Origin: Planctomycetota bacterium
Lineage (GTDB): Bacteria; Planctomycetota; Planctomycetia; Gemmatales; Gemmataceae
Direction of reading: 5' to 3'
Assembly (NCBI GenBank): GCA_029777335.1
Contig: JAKOSN010000040.1
Coordinates: 26,264-90,263, forward strand
DNA length: 64,000 bases
In this document: positions 26,892 through 35,595 of the stretch, in pieces
Layout: each line of letters begins with the position of its first letter
Numbering within the stretch: the stretch's first letter is position 1
The notes under the pieces: generated by a model
Database searches by the model: none
What the model saw: only the letters and a program-made list of their open reading frames with translations
Told to the model about the DNA's origin: nothing
Translations under genes and position numbers: made by a program

Positions 26892-27674
26892 TTATCTTAA
26901 CGTTAGACCGGGATGAGAGGGTGCTACCTGCTGAGGCTGTGGTAACGGGGCAGGGGCCGTTCGCTGGGGAAACGGCAACGGCGACGTTGGAGCCTGACCG
27001 GGCGGACTCATTGGCAGGTTCCCCGGAGTCGTCTGCATCCCTGGTTTGGGGGATGGCGTTTGCGTTGACATCTCGACCGGTGCTTCACCAGGGCGAATCA
27101 CCCGGTTGGTCGTTTTCACCAGAGGATGGCTGTGCTGCCCTCCCAGGTTGATCACATCGCTCTCCTGATGCAGTGGCGTGCCCTTGATCGGCTCGTAACG
27201 AACCCTCAGACGAACCTCCTTGATGGTCGGCTGATACGCCGGCCAGGGGAGAAAGAGGGTGTATCCCCAACCGATCGCGTCCTTCTTGCACAGCCGCTTC
27301 ACCGTGACTGGATCGATGTGCCACACCTCCAGCGGAGCAGTGGGCTTGCACCCATCGGTCACATTGAAGAGTTCCACCACCAGGGCCCCTTCGGCTGCCA
27401 TCCCGTAATCGATCTGGGGACCATAGAGGTAAACCCGCCCGGCTAACCCAACCAACGGAGCGCCCCCGCGAGTGGGGTCGGTGGTTCGCACCAGGTCACG
27501 CTCCCACCAGGCCTGGACCTGGCAGGGCGTGCCGTGCACAGGAGATGCTCCTGGAGAACACAGGTTCTGCCAGGTGTCGACACACCCCGTCCCTGTCAGA
27601 CACAGGGTGAGCAGGGCCGCTACCAACCCGGAGCGGACTCGCGTGCTCAAAAATCTTTTGGCATCTGAATCCAT
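26892..27674 (-). CDS. lipoprotein overlapping the end of gspD
   Basis: A 260-residue protein with a hydrophobic N-terminus and a lipobox LTGTGC near residue 31, so it is predicted to be lipidated. The folded part (about 35-190) has two beta-sandwich-like blocks, and a Pro/Gln/Thr-rich tail follows from about 200. Its ATG lies 28 bases inside gspD and has a perfect AAGGAGG site within the gspD coding sequence, so translation is likely coupled to the secretin. A lipoprotein encoded with a secretin could be a pilotin or a secretin-stabilising factor; this is inference from position. I see no sequence motif of known pilotins. Confidence 0.75.
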   Translation of the reverse strand: MDSDAKRFLSTRVRSGLVAALLTLCLTGTGCVDTWQNLCSPGASPVHGTPCQVQAWWERDLVRTTDPTRGGAPLVGLAGRVYLYGPQIDYGMAAEGALVVELFNVTDGCKPTAPLEVWHIDPVTVKRLCKKDAIGWGYTLFLPWPAYQPTIKEVRLRVRYEPIKGTPLHQESDVINLGGQHSHPLVKTTNRVIRPGEAPVEMSTQTPSPKPGMQTTPGNLPMSPPGQAPTSPLPFPQRTAPAPLPQPQQVAPSHPGLTLR

Positions 27675-30600
27675 GGTTGAGCCTCCTTGCTCGTGGGTGC
27701 GGAGGGATTTCCCCCCGGCTGCGATCCCTGCTGCGAGACCGGACTCGCCTGCAGCGGAGCCCTGGTTTGGACTGCCGGGATCACCGGGGCAGTGCCAGAT
27801 TGTCCCGGCCCCGTGGGCATGGGGGAGGGACCGGCCCCCATTCGCCTTTCGGTCGTCCCCATCGGCAGGGGAGCAAGCTGAGTGTTTGGCCCCGTGGGCA
27901 TCGGCCTCGGGGTTGTTCTCATCGCTGCCTGTCGGGCTGCCTGAATCTGCGGATGCATCGGCATCGGACTGCTGCTGGTCCCCGACAGGTCCATCGGTGC
28001 CCCGGGCGTTCGGCCCGGCTGACCGGGTCCTGTGGGCATGGGCGCTGGCGTGGGGGCCCCGGACTTCTCCTCGGGCGTCGCCTTGGGCGGCGGCAACGTT
28101 GAGGGGACACCCATCGTCGGTGGCGGCAGCGGCGGCAATTGATGCGGTCCTGGGAAGAGATCGCCCTCGGGCCCCGCTCCCGGTCCAGCGGCCGGATTGG
28201 GCAGCTTGGGCCCCTGGATGATCGGCTCCATCCCCGACGTCCCATGCATCTTGACCACGTCGCCCAGCACCCAGTCCATGCGCCGCGATTCGTAGGCCAT
28301 GATCTGCTCGGCCTCGAAGCGGTTTCGCACAATGTGGGGGGTCAGGATCACCAGGAGTTCCTGCTTCTTCTTTTGCTGGGTGCGGTAGCGGAACAGCGTG
28401 CCAACTCCAGGCAGATCTCCCAGCCAGGGCACCTTGTTCTCGGTCTTGCCATCTTGCTTGGCAATCAGGCCGCCGATCGCCACCGTTTCGCTGTCGTAGG
28501 CCGAAACCGTTGTTTCCACCGTCTGCTGATTGAACTGCGGCGCGAGCAGCCCGTTCCCCAGGTTGACCGACGTGGGAGCCACCGAGGAAATCGATGGCAC
28601 CACACGCATGATCACTCGGCCATCCGGCGTGATCTTGGGCGTGACCTGAAGTTCGATACCCACATCGCGATAACTGACGTTGTTGGACACCACACCTGTC
28701 CCGGTGATGTTGCTACCCAGTGAATAGGGCACGCTCTGGCCCACGAACACCCGGGCGAACTGGTTATCCAGCGTCATCACCTGCGGGCGGCTGAGAATGT
28801 CGGCTCGCCCCTGCGTTTTCAGTGCGCGAATCAGCAGGTTGAAGCTATCGCTTGAAGCGGAGAAGACAAAGCCACCGATGCCGGAGGTGGGCGAAACACG
28901 GCCTGTGCCGAAGTTCCCCAGTCCCTGCCAGCCGACGATCCCTGGCCCGATCAGGCTCGAGTTGGGCAGACCAGCCGAGGGATTGTTAAAGGGGAATCCC
29001 GGCGTGCCAATCCCCGTGGTGGCGGTTCCGGTTGTCCCGGTAAGGCCGCGCTGGAAGAGGATTGGCGACTGCAGGCCAATTTCCACCCCCAATTCCTCAT
29101 CGCCAGAGAGATCGACCTCCGCCAACATCACCTGGATGACCACCATTGGCTGCTCAATGTCGATCTCGGCGATCAAGCGCATGATCTCCCCAAAGTAACG
29201 CGGAGTGGCACTGATCAGCAGCTTGTTGGAGATCGGTTCAGGAACAATCACCACCTGGCGTTCCAGATCCGTGAACCCAGCCTGCTGCGGCCCCAGGGCC
29301 ACGGTGTTCAGGTTGTTGGACAGGAAGGTGCCCAGGGAGTTGGCGACGTCGGCTGCCAGGGTGTTGTGGAGCTGATACACCTCGTTGCGACGTTGTTCAA
29401 CCTCAGATTCTTCCAGGCGCGTGATGATCGCCTCGATCACGTCAAGATCGCCGGGTCCCCCAGCCACGATGATGCTGTTGGTGCGCTGATCGATGCTGAT
29501 ACGCGGCGCCAGACCCGTGGTGTTGATGCCCCCCGCTCCGGTGGGAACGGCGCCACCGCCTACCCCCCCCACGCCTCCGCCCACTCCGGTGGTGGCGCCC
29601 ACAAACAGTTGCTGCAACATGGTGGCAACGGTCGCGGCATCTCCCTTTTTCAAGGTAAAGACGTTGAGGCGAGCACGGGAGTTGGGCACCACATCCAGTT
29701 CCATGATCAGGTTGAAGATCAGCTCCATCGTTTCGGCCGGAGCCGCGACAATCAGGCTGTTGGTGCGTGGATCCGCCGAAATCTGCACGTCTTCGAGCAT
29801 CCCCGCCTCGACGGGAGGCTGCCCGGGGCGACGCAGACTCTTGAAACTGAGCGCAGAGGTTCGGGTCCGGTTGGGAGCAGTCGCGGTGCCGGTATTGCCC
29901 CCTCGGGCGCCACCGATTCCGCCTGCACCAGCCCCGCCGATGCCTGCACCACCAATCCCACCAACACCGCCACCACCAATGCCTCCGCCACCAATACCCC
30001 CGCCAATGCCGCCCCCGCCAATGCCGCCGGGACCGCCACCGATGCCACCACCACCAATGCCGCCCGCGCCGCCGATTCCGCCCGCGCCGCCCGCTCCACC
30101 GACACCACCCACGCCAGTGGTACCAGTGCCGGTGTAAGGCATCACGCTGTCGGAGATCGCCTGGAGGATCAGGAAGGCCAGATCCTCGGCGAAGGCGTAC
30201 TGCAACGGGACAATCCGCAGTTCATTCTTGGCCTTGGTGGTCGTGTCATCTATCCGCGTAATCAGCTGCTCAATCTCTGCCAGGTCGGCTGGTGCGGCCT
30301 GAACGAACACCGTGTTGGTGCTGTCGTCGTAGGTCACCCGGATCTGGTGCTGCGTCTGCAGAATCCCGGGATACCGCTGGGCATAGAACGAGTTGATCAA
30401 CGTGGCCACCCGGTAGGCCGATGCCTTCTTCAGCTGGAAGGGCGTGGGCTGAGCCTCCTTCGGATTGGCGACATCCAGACGAGAAATCTCCTTCTTGATA
30501 TCCTCCATGCGAGCCTCGGAGGTGGCCACCAGGATCGCATTGAACCGGGGCAGAGCGAGGAGCACCACCGAGGAAGGCTGCGAGGTGGTTTGCTGGAACC

Positions 30601-33600
30601 CGCCAAACGCTCCCTGGGTGTTCGTGGTGCGGGGCGCCGTCAGGATGGCCGAGTTGCCAAACGCACCGACGTTCACCCGCGAGAACAACTGGGTCAGCGT
30701 GCCAGCGATGCTTGTGGCATCCCCCTCCTTGAGGTAGATCAGTTCAATCTTGACCGAAGCCGGCTTGGCCAACCCCTGGAGATATTCAATGATCTTCAGG
30801 ACGGCCTCGACATCGGCGGGGTTGTTGCCACTGATGACGATGATGCCCAGTTCTTCCAGCGCCTGTGCCGTGACCGGGGCGCGAGGCCCAACCACCCCTT
30901 GCGAGGGCTGCTGGGGTTGCGGTTGCGGCTGTGTTTCGGGTTGTTGTTCGTGGTGACTGACAGGCTGCAGTTCCGGCTGCTGGGGGGCGACCCCCTCGGG
31001 TGATTTGGCACCCGAGGGGACAGTCGGCTCGGTCGATTGATTCAGAGAAGTGCTGTCAAGTTGCGGATCGAAGAGAACCGGCTGAGGGACATCCTTGTCC
31101 CGGTGTTCAAAAAAATCGTGGCCCTTGTCCTGCTCCGTGTCGAGCCGCGATTGGCGTCCGCCTGCTCCTCGGCCGCCTCCCCCACGGTTGCCGCCCCCTC
31201 CGCCAAAGCCGCCTCGGCCACCGCCGCCACCAAAGCCGCCTCGACCACCACCGATCCCGCCACCAAAGCCACCGAAGCCGCCAGTGCCGCCACCAAAGCC
31301 GCCTCGACCACCTCCAAAGCTACCCATCCCCGTGCCACCAAACCCGCCGGTGCCCCCCGTGAAAGGCGTCGTGCCGGTGGTTCGGCTCGCGGTCGCGGTG
31401 GTCCGGCCCTGGATGGCATCAATCGCCTGCTGCACCAGAGAGGGATCCACGTTCTTGAGCGGAATCACCTTCACCGTGCGCGTGGCATCCTTGGACGCCT
31501 CTTCCATTTGCTCCACCAACTTCTTGACATCCTCGTACATGATCTCGTTGCAGGACATCACCAGGCTATTGGTGCGGTCATCCACGCCGATCGACAGGGT
31601 CGATCTGGCGGAGGGAGAACCCCCGTTGCCGCCTCGTTGTCCTCCACGCTGTTGCTGTTGTCCCCCGAACATGAACGCCGGGAAACCGCCAACCTGAGTG
31701 GTCGGCTGAGAGTTGCCGGCCATCTGGTCCTTGTAGACATCGCGGAGAACGGTTGCCACCTCGCTGGCGCTGGCGTGCTTCAACGGCCCCACGATCCAGG
31801 TGCGAACCACTGCCTTGGACCCATCAGTGTCGTCGCTGTCGATGGCGCGAGCGAGCAGACTGTGGATGGTCATCATGTCGAGCGGGTTCGCTCGCACCAG
31901 CAAGGAGTTGGTGCCCGGATCGGCGACGATCCGAATGCGTTCGGGCGAAGGATTGTTCGGGGCCTGAGCACCCGGAGCACTGAACTGCCCCAGGAACGGT
32001 ATCAGGTTCGCCAGCCCCCCACGACCACCACGGCCACCGCCCTGTTGTTGTTGCTGCGCTTGACGTGGACCATTGAACAGTTCGTCGAGCAACTGAGCCG
32101 CTTCCACCGCGCTGGCCACCTTGAGGCGAATCACCTCGAAATCGCCTTCCCCACCCGGGGTCTTGGTGATCAGGGTGATCAGCTGGTTGACCAGGGCCAG
32201 CGCCTCGGGATCCTCCGAGGTCACGATGAGCCGGTTGCCAAAGGCAGTGATGGTGATTGGCTTGTCTTCCTTGCCCGTCCGCTTGTCGTTGCGCGGATCG
32301 ACGAGTTGTGCCTTGACCAGCTTCATCGCCCCCTTGTCCGTGGGGAGAGCCGTGGTCTTCTTGGGCTTGTCCTCGTTTTTCTCCTTGGGCAGAGACGGCA
32401 TCTGCGGCGCAGCACTGGGGCTGACCACGCGCACAGGGTTCTTCCGCATTTGCGGCAACAGGCGTTCCAGGGCCTCGGCCAGCGTCGCCGCACTCCCCTT
32501 ATCGAGAGTGAAGACGCGCATGTTGCCGCCACCCCCGGAAACGTCTCCCGTGATGGTCTTGATCGTCGAGGCTACTTCCTGCACCTGTTCGGTACTCCCA
32601 CGCACCAGGATGGCGTTGCGATCGGTCTGCGCCTCGATGTAGACACCGCCGGTCTTGGGATCAGCCGGAAACATCAACTTGAGGCTGTCGGCCAGCTTCG
32701 TCGCATCGGTCGCGCCCACCGGGATCAACTCGGTCTTGGTTCCCTGATCGGTGAGGGTGCGGATCTGGCGTGCGATCTGGAACTGATCCTCGGGGACACC
32801 ATAGACAATGATGGAGTTGTTCCCTGCCGCCTGAATCCGCGGCGGATTCGTGGCGTTCTTATAGCTGTCCTGGATCGCCCGGGCTACCGCCTCGGCATTT
32901 CCGCTGGGGACGTTGTACGGCCGCAGTTCCGGCGGTCCCTTGAGCACCGGCGGACGATCCTTATCGGGCGTATCGAAGCGTTTCACAATCTCGCGTGCCT
33001 TGGATACCACGTCCGCAGGCCCGGTGACCATGACAACGTTCTTCGCCTCATCGATGCTGATGTAGTGCTGCTTCTTGGTGGTTGCCGTCGGAGCCGGAGG
33101 CAACGGCCGCCCGAAGCGATCAAATTGCGGCTGCTGTTGTTGCTGCTGGCTCTTGGAATCGCCCAGCAACTCCTTGAGCAGCTTCTCCGCATCGCGCGCC
33201 AGCACATACTTGCACTCGTGAACCAGGTTCTCCGCCTGGTTACCCTGTTCGTTCTTTTCAATCTCGTCAATTTGCTTGACGATGCGCTGAATGCTGCCCA
33301 CCGTGTCCTGGATGATCAGCTGGTTCAGCCGTGACAACGGGATGACATCGCCAAAGGAGGAGCTGAGCATCCGTTTGATCTCGGTCTGCGCATCCTCGAC
33401 GCTCATCGACCGCAGGGGCAGAACGACCGAAACAACCTCGGTCCGCCCGCGGCTCCCCAGATCCTCGATGCTCACGCGCGGCACATTGAGCGGATCGAGT
33501 TTCTCATCGGCCGCAACCAGAGTGAAGTTGCGATCGCGCCGAATCAGGAGATATTTCTGGTTCAATAATCCTTCATTGAGAATGTCAATAATTTCTGGCA

Positions 33601-33943
33601 ACGTGTACTTCTTCCCCTTCTCTCCCTTGAAGGTGAAGGACCCCGTCGGATAGGACGTGGTTACAATCGGAATGCCGGTCTTGTCGTGCAGCCAATCCAG
33701 CACATCGCGCCAGGCGGCATTATCAAACACAAACTCGATGCGCAGTTCTGGTTTGGCCGGTTGCGTGGTGGTTGTCGGCTTGGTGTCCGGTTTTTTGTCC
33801 GAGGTCGGTGGCGTGCCGGGCGGTTCATCCGCTTTCCCCATACGGACGGGATCCGCCGCCCAACTCCCAGCCAACCCGATTCCCAGGAGAATCAGGATAG
33901 CGAGGAGCCGACGCGGTCCGGCGCTGGCTTGATATGCTCGCAT
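27647..33943 (-). CDS. gspD: giant type II secretion secretin with about 13 N-domain repeats
   Basis: A 2098-residue outer-membrane secretin; ordinary GspD is about 650-750. A signal peptide (about 1-29) is followed by an N0-like domain from about 64. Then come about 13 repeats with the N1-type pattern: an amphipathic helix, then a strand ending in motifs such as TNSLLVRA, TNSLVMSC, TNTVFVQA, TNSLIVAA and TNSIIVAG, then a helix. The secretin channel domain starts near residue 1600 (VMLAEVDLSGDEELGVEIG) and ends near 1880 (ELLVILTPHIVRNRF). A Pro/Gly/Met-rich tail fills about 1898-2098. Two glycine-rich inserts occur at about 861-931 and 1271-1348. The ATG at 33943 has AAGGAT upstream. It is the last large gene of the operon. 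Confidence 0.93.
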   Translation of the reverse strand: MRAYQASAGPRRLLAILILLGIGLAGSWAADPVRMGKADEPPGTPPTSDKKPDTKPTTTTQPAKPELRIEFVFDNAAWRDVLDWLHDKTGIPIVTTSYPTGSFTFKGEKGKKYTLPEIIDILNEGLLNQKYLLIRRDRNFTLVAADEKLDPLNVPRVSIEDLGSRGRTEVVSVVLPLRSMSVEDAQTEIKRMLSSSFGDVIPLSRLNQLIIQDTVGSIQRIVKQIDEIEKNEQGNQAENLVHECKYVLARDAEKLLKELLGDSKSQQQQQQPQFDRFGRPLPPAPTATTKKQHYISIDEAKNVVMVTGPADVVSKAREIVKRFDTPDKDRPPVLKGPPELRPYNVPSGNAEAVARAIQDSYKNATNPPRIQAAGNNSIIVYGVPEDQFQIARQIRTLTDQGTKTELIPVGATDATKLADSLKLMFPADPKTGGVYIEAQTDRNAILVRGSTEQVQEVASTIKTITGDVSGGGGNMRVFTLDKGSAATLAEALERLLPQMRKNPVRVVSPSAAPQMPSLPKEKNEDKPKKTTALPTDKGAMKLVKAQLVDPRNDKRTGKEDKPITITAFGNRLIVTSEDPEALALVNQLITLITKTPGGEGDFEVIRLKVASAVEAAQLLDELFNGPRQAQQQQQGGGRGGRGGLANLIPFLGQFSAPGAQAPNNPSPERIRIVADPGTNSLLVRANPLDMMTIHSLLARAIDSDDTDGSKAVVRTWIVGPLKHASASEVATVLRDVYKDQMAGNSQPTTQVGGFPAFMFGGQQQQRGGQRGGNGGSPSARSTLSIGVDDRTNSLVMSCNEIMYEDVKKLVEQMEEASKDATRTVKVIPLKNVDPSLVQQAIDAIQGRTTATASRTTGTTPFTGGTGGFGGTGMGSFGGGRGGFGGGTGGFGGFGGGIGGGRGGFGGGGGRGGFGGGGGNRGGGGRGAGGRQSRLDTEQDKGHDFFEHRDKDVPQPVLFDPQLDSTSLNQSTEPTVPSGAKSPEGVAPQQPELQPVSHHEQQPETQPQPQPQQPSQGVVGPRAPVTAQALEELGIIVISGNNPADVEAVLKIIEYLQGLAKPASVKIELIYLKEGDATSIAGTLTQLFSRVNVGAFGNSAILTAPRTTNTQGAFGGFQQTTSQPSSVVLLALPRFNAILVATSEARMEDIKKEISRLDVANPKEAQPTPFQLKKASAYRVATLINSFYAQRYPGILQTQHQIRVTYDDSTNTVFVQAAPADLAEIEQLITRIDDTTTKAKNELRIVPLQYAFAEDLAFLILQAISDSVMPYTGTGTTGVGGVGGAGGAGGIGGAGGIGGGGIGGGPGGIGGGGIGGGIGGGGIGGGGVGGIGGAGIGGAGAGGIGGARGGNTGTATAPNRTRTSALSFKSLRRPGQPPVEAGMLEDVQISADPRTNSLIVAAPAETMELIFNLIMELDVVPNSRARLNVFTLKKGDAATVATMLQQLFVGATTGVGGGVGGVGGGAVPTGAGGINTTGLAPRISIDQRTNSIIVAGGPGDLDVIEAIITRLEESEVEQRRNEVYQLHNTLAADVANSLGTFLSNNLNTVALGPQQAGFTDLERQVVIVPEPISNKLLISATPRYFGEIMRLIAEIDIEQPMVVIQVMLAEVDLSGDEELGVEIGLQSPILFQRGLTGTTGTATTGIGTPGFPFNNPSAGLPNSSLIGPGIVGWQGLGNFGTGRVSPTSGIGGFVFSASSDSFNLLIRALKTQGRADILSRPQVMTLDNQFARVFVGQSVPYSLGSNITGTGVVSNNVSYRDVGIELQVTPKITPDGRVIMRVVPSISSVAPTSVNLGNGLLAPQFNQQTVETTVSAYDSETVAIGGLIAKQDGKTENKVPWLGDLPGVGTLFRYRTQQKKKQELLVILTPHIVRNRFEAEQIMAYESRRMDWVLGDVVKMHGTSGMEPIIQGPKLPNPAAGPGAGPEGDLFPGPHQLPPLPPPTMGVPSTLPPPKATPEEKSGAPTPAPMPTGPGQPGRTPGAPMDLSGTSSSPMPMHPQIQAARQAAMRTTPRPMPTGPNTQLAPLPMGTTERRMGAGPSPMPTGPGQSGTAPVIPAVQTRAPLQASPVSQQGSQPGGNPSAPTSKEAQPWIQMPKDF
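29895..30130 (-). repeat. glycine-rich low-complexity coding repeat in gspD (second insert)
   Basis: About 235 bases of near-repetitive GGN triplets encode runs of GGIGG- and GGAGG-type units. They lie within one N-type domain of the secretin, between its first strand-helix unit and the TNSLIVAA block. Such DNA is prone to slippage. Confidence 0.8.
31142..31370 (-). repeat. glycine-rich low-complexity coding repeat in gspD (first insert)
   Basis: About 230 bases encode GGFGG/GRGG-type units, richer in Phe and Arg than the second insert, followed by an acidic/Gln-Pro-rich linker. It splits one N-type domain from the next half-domain. Confidence 0.8.
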
Positions 33944-34233
33944 GTGTGTGATCCTTGCCCCTGTCACGGAGATAACTGCGCCCCCATCAGATCGTTGCTT
34001 CACAACAAATCAGTGTTCATTGTACGCATCGCATGGCGTGGGTACGATGCGCTAGCAACGAGGATACCCCTGTAATCCTCACTTTCGGCAAAACCCCTGC
34101 AGATACATGAGCAAACTCGGACCAAATCCAGGATTTCCTTTAGTCAAGAGCGCTTTTTGCCGCAAGGTTGGGAATCCAGGGCAGGGAGGTCAACCAGGAC
34201 CTTCCGCGTGAGGAGCGTGCCCCCAGGTCAAAG
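33944..34233. other. 290-base intergenic gap inside the secretion cluster
   Basis: It separates the PilO-like gene from gspD, whereas most neighbours in the cluster are spaced by fewer than 200 bases or overlap. No gene, hairpin terminator or convincing promoter was recognised. gspD may have its own promoter here. Confidence 0.4.
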
Positions 34234-35532
34234 TCAGTCCTTGCGCGTGGTGTTGCTCTTGGTTTTGTCCTTGTCGCTCTCCTTGCTCGTGTCCTTCCCC
34301 GTGGTTTTGGACGGTGCCTTGTCCTTGGCGGTCGTTTCCTTGGCTTTCGCGTCCTTGTCCTTGGCGTCCTTGTCCTTGGACTCCTTACTCTTTTCCTCCT
34401 CGGGAGGAGCGATCTCCAGCCCCAGTTCCTTGGCTTCGCTATCCTTGAGCGGATAGTCGGGCCAGACCTGGCCGAGCGATTGCCCCACCTTCAAGCGGTA
34501 ATACTTCTTTTCAATCTTCAAGATGACGTCGCGATCCTCGATCAGCGACACCTCGCCGCGCAGCACCTCGTTGTCGTAGCGGTCCCGAACCACAAAGTTC
34601 TCACGGATCGGGGGATCGAGGGTGATTCGTTCGTCCTTCTTGTTCAGATCGCGGAGCAGCGCTTCCCAGCGTCGTCCTTCCTTGCGGCTAATCATGGTCA
34701 ATCTGACAAAGGCCAGGACATCCGCCTTGCGCTCCTTGGGCTTTTCCTCGACTGTCTCGGTCGGCTGTTGGGTGGGGCGTTCGATGACGGGCGCGGGAGG
34801 ATAAAACGGGTTGCGCGCCACCAGGTGATCGTATTCGCGTTTCTTGGTCGCCAGCACAACCGGAGGTGTTTTCTTTTCATCGAAGGAGGGGAGCAGCGCG
34901 GTGCGTTTCTCCGCCCCCACCACCTGCAGCACCTCGATGGTCAGTTTCACATCGAGATCATCGGGTTTCTGCCCCCGTTGAGCGGTGCGCGGTTTCAGGA
35001 TGCTGAAGTTCTTCACCTGATGCAGCAACGGGGTATTGTGCAACCGCTCGAACATCTTGATGATGCTTTGAACATTCCCCTGACCTTCCACCGTGAAGGT
35101 TTGCGTTCCGTAGATCGGCTTGTTCTTGGTGTAGGTCGGCGTGGCCTTGTTGTCGAACTTGCCGGCGCGAATCACATTTGCCCGAAAGCCACTCCTGCTG
35201 AGCAGATCGGTCAGGTACGACTGATAGGCGATCTGCATCCGGCTCATGTGCACGTCGGGAACCAGTTTTGGTTCCTTCTTCAAGTCTGGTTCCGGAAGGC
35301 TGATCTGCTGCCACGAGGCGAGGCGGGGGCTGAACTCCTCGATCTTCTTGATCTCGGTGCGTTCCTTGTAAATCTGCGCCTTCTTGTCCTCGATGCTTTT
35401 TTCCAGGGCTTCGCGACGTGCACGAAGTTCCTTGCGTGGCTTGAAGTACAGAAACGGGGCAAGCGAGCCGCACGCAACCGCCACGACCAGCCCCAGCACC
35501 ACATAGAGCAAAACTCGTTCGCGAGAGTTCAT
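34234..35532 (-). CDS. PilO/GspM-like inner-membrane assembly protein
   Basis: A 432-residue protein with one N-terminal membrane helix (about 8-30). A coiled coil (about 33-68, RREALEKSIEDKKAQIYKERT) and a periplasmic ferredoxin-like region (about 100-210, with TFTVEGQGNVQSIIKMFERL) follow. This is the topology of PilO and GspM. A second domain (about 255-365) is beta rich (DRDVILKIEKKYYRLKVGQSL) and may be PilP/GspC-like. The last 55 residues are a Lys/Asp/Thr low-complexity tail. It sits between the PilM/N-type gene and gspD, which supports a role in the inner-membrane platform. Confidence 0.75.
   Translation of the reverse strand: MNSRERVLLYVVLGLVVAVACGSLAPFLYFKPRKELRARREALEKSIEDKKAQIYKERTEIKKIEEFSPRLASWQQISLPEPDLKKEPKLVPDVHMSRMQIAYQSYLTDLLSRSGFRANVIRAGKFDNKATPTYTKNKPIYGTQTFTVEGQGNVQSIIKMFERLHNTPLLHQVKNFSILKPRTAQRGQKPDDLDVKLTIEVLQVVGAEKRTALLPSFDEKKTPPVVLATKKREYDHLVARNPFYPPAPVIERPTQQPTETVEEKPKERKADVLAFVRLTMISRKEGRRWEALLRDLNKKDERITLDPPIRENFVVRDRYDNEVLRGEVSLIEDRDVILKIEKKYYRLKVGQSLGQVWPDYPLKDSEAKELGLEIAPPEEEKSKESKDKDAKDKDAKAKETTAKDKAPSKTTGKDTSKESDKDKTKSNTTRKD
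34240..34390 (-). repeat. Lys/Asp/Thr-rich coding repeat
   Basis: Repeats of the GTCCTTG type encode KDKDAKDK-like units at the C-terminus of the PilO/GspM-like protein. Confidence 0.6.
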
Positions 35533-35595
35533 GATGTCTCTAGTTCCCTTCGGAGGAGGTAAAGAAACGCGATCCCAACCTGGTCCACCGTCCCG

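Noticed and set aside
29895..31370. Possible CRISPR-like or tandem non-coding repeats
   Set aside because: The units are degenerate Gly codons in frame within gspD, with no constant repeat and variable spacer.
31037..33334. 765-codon open frame on the plus strand across gspD
   Set aside because: It is antisense to a gene with clear repeats and motifs. High G+C codon bias keeps the opposite strand open, and the translation is rich in Arg/His without any motif.
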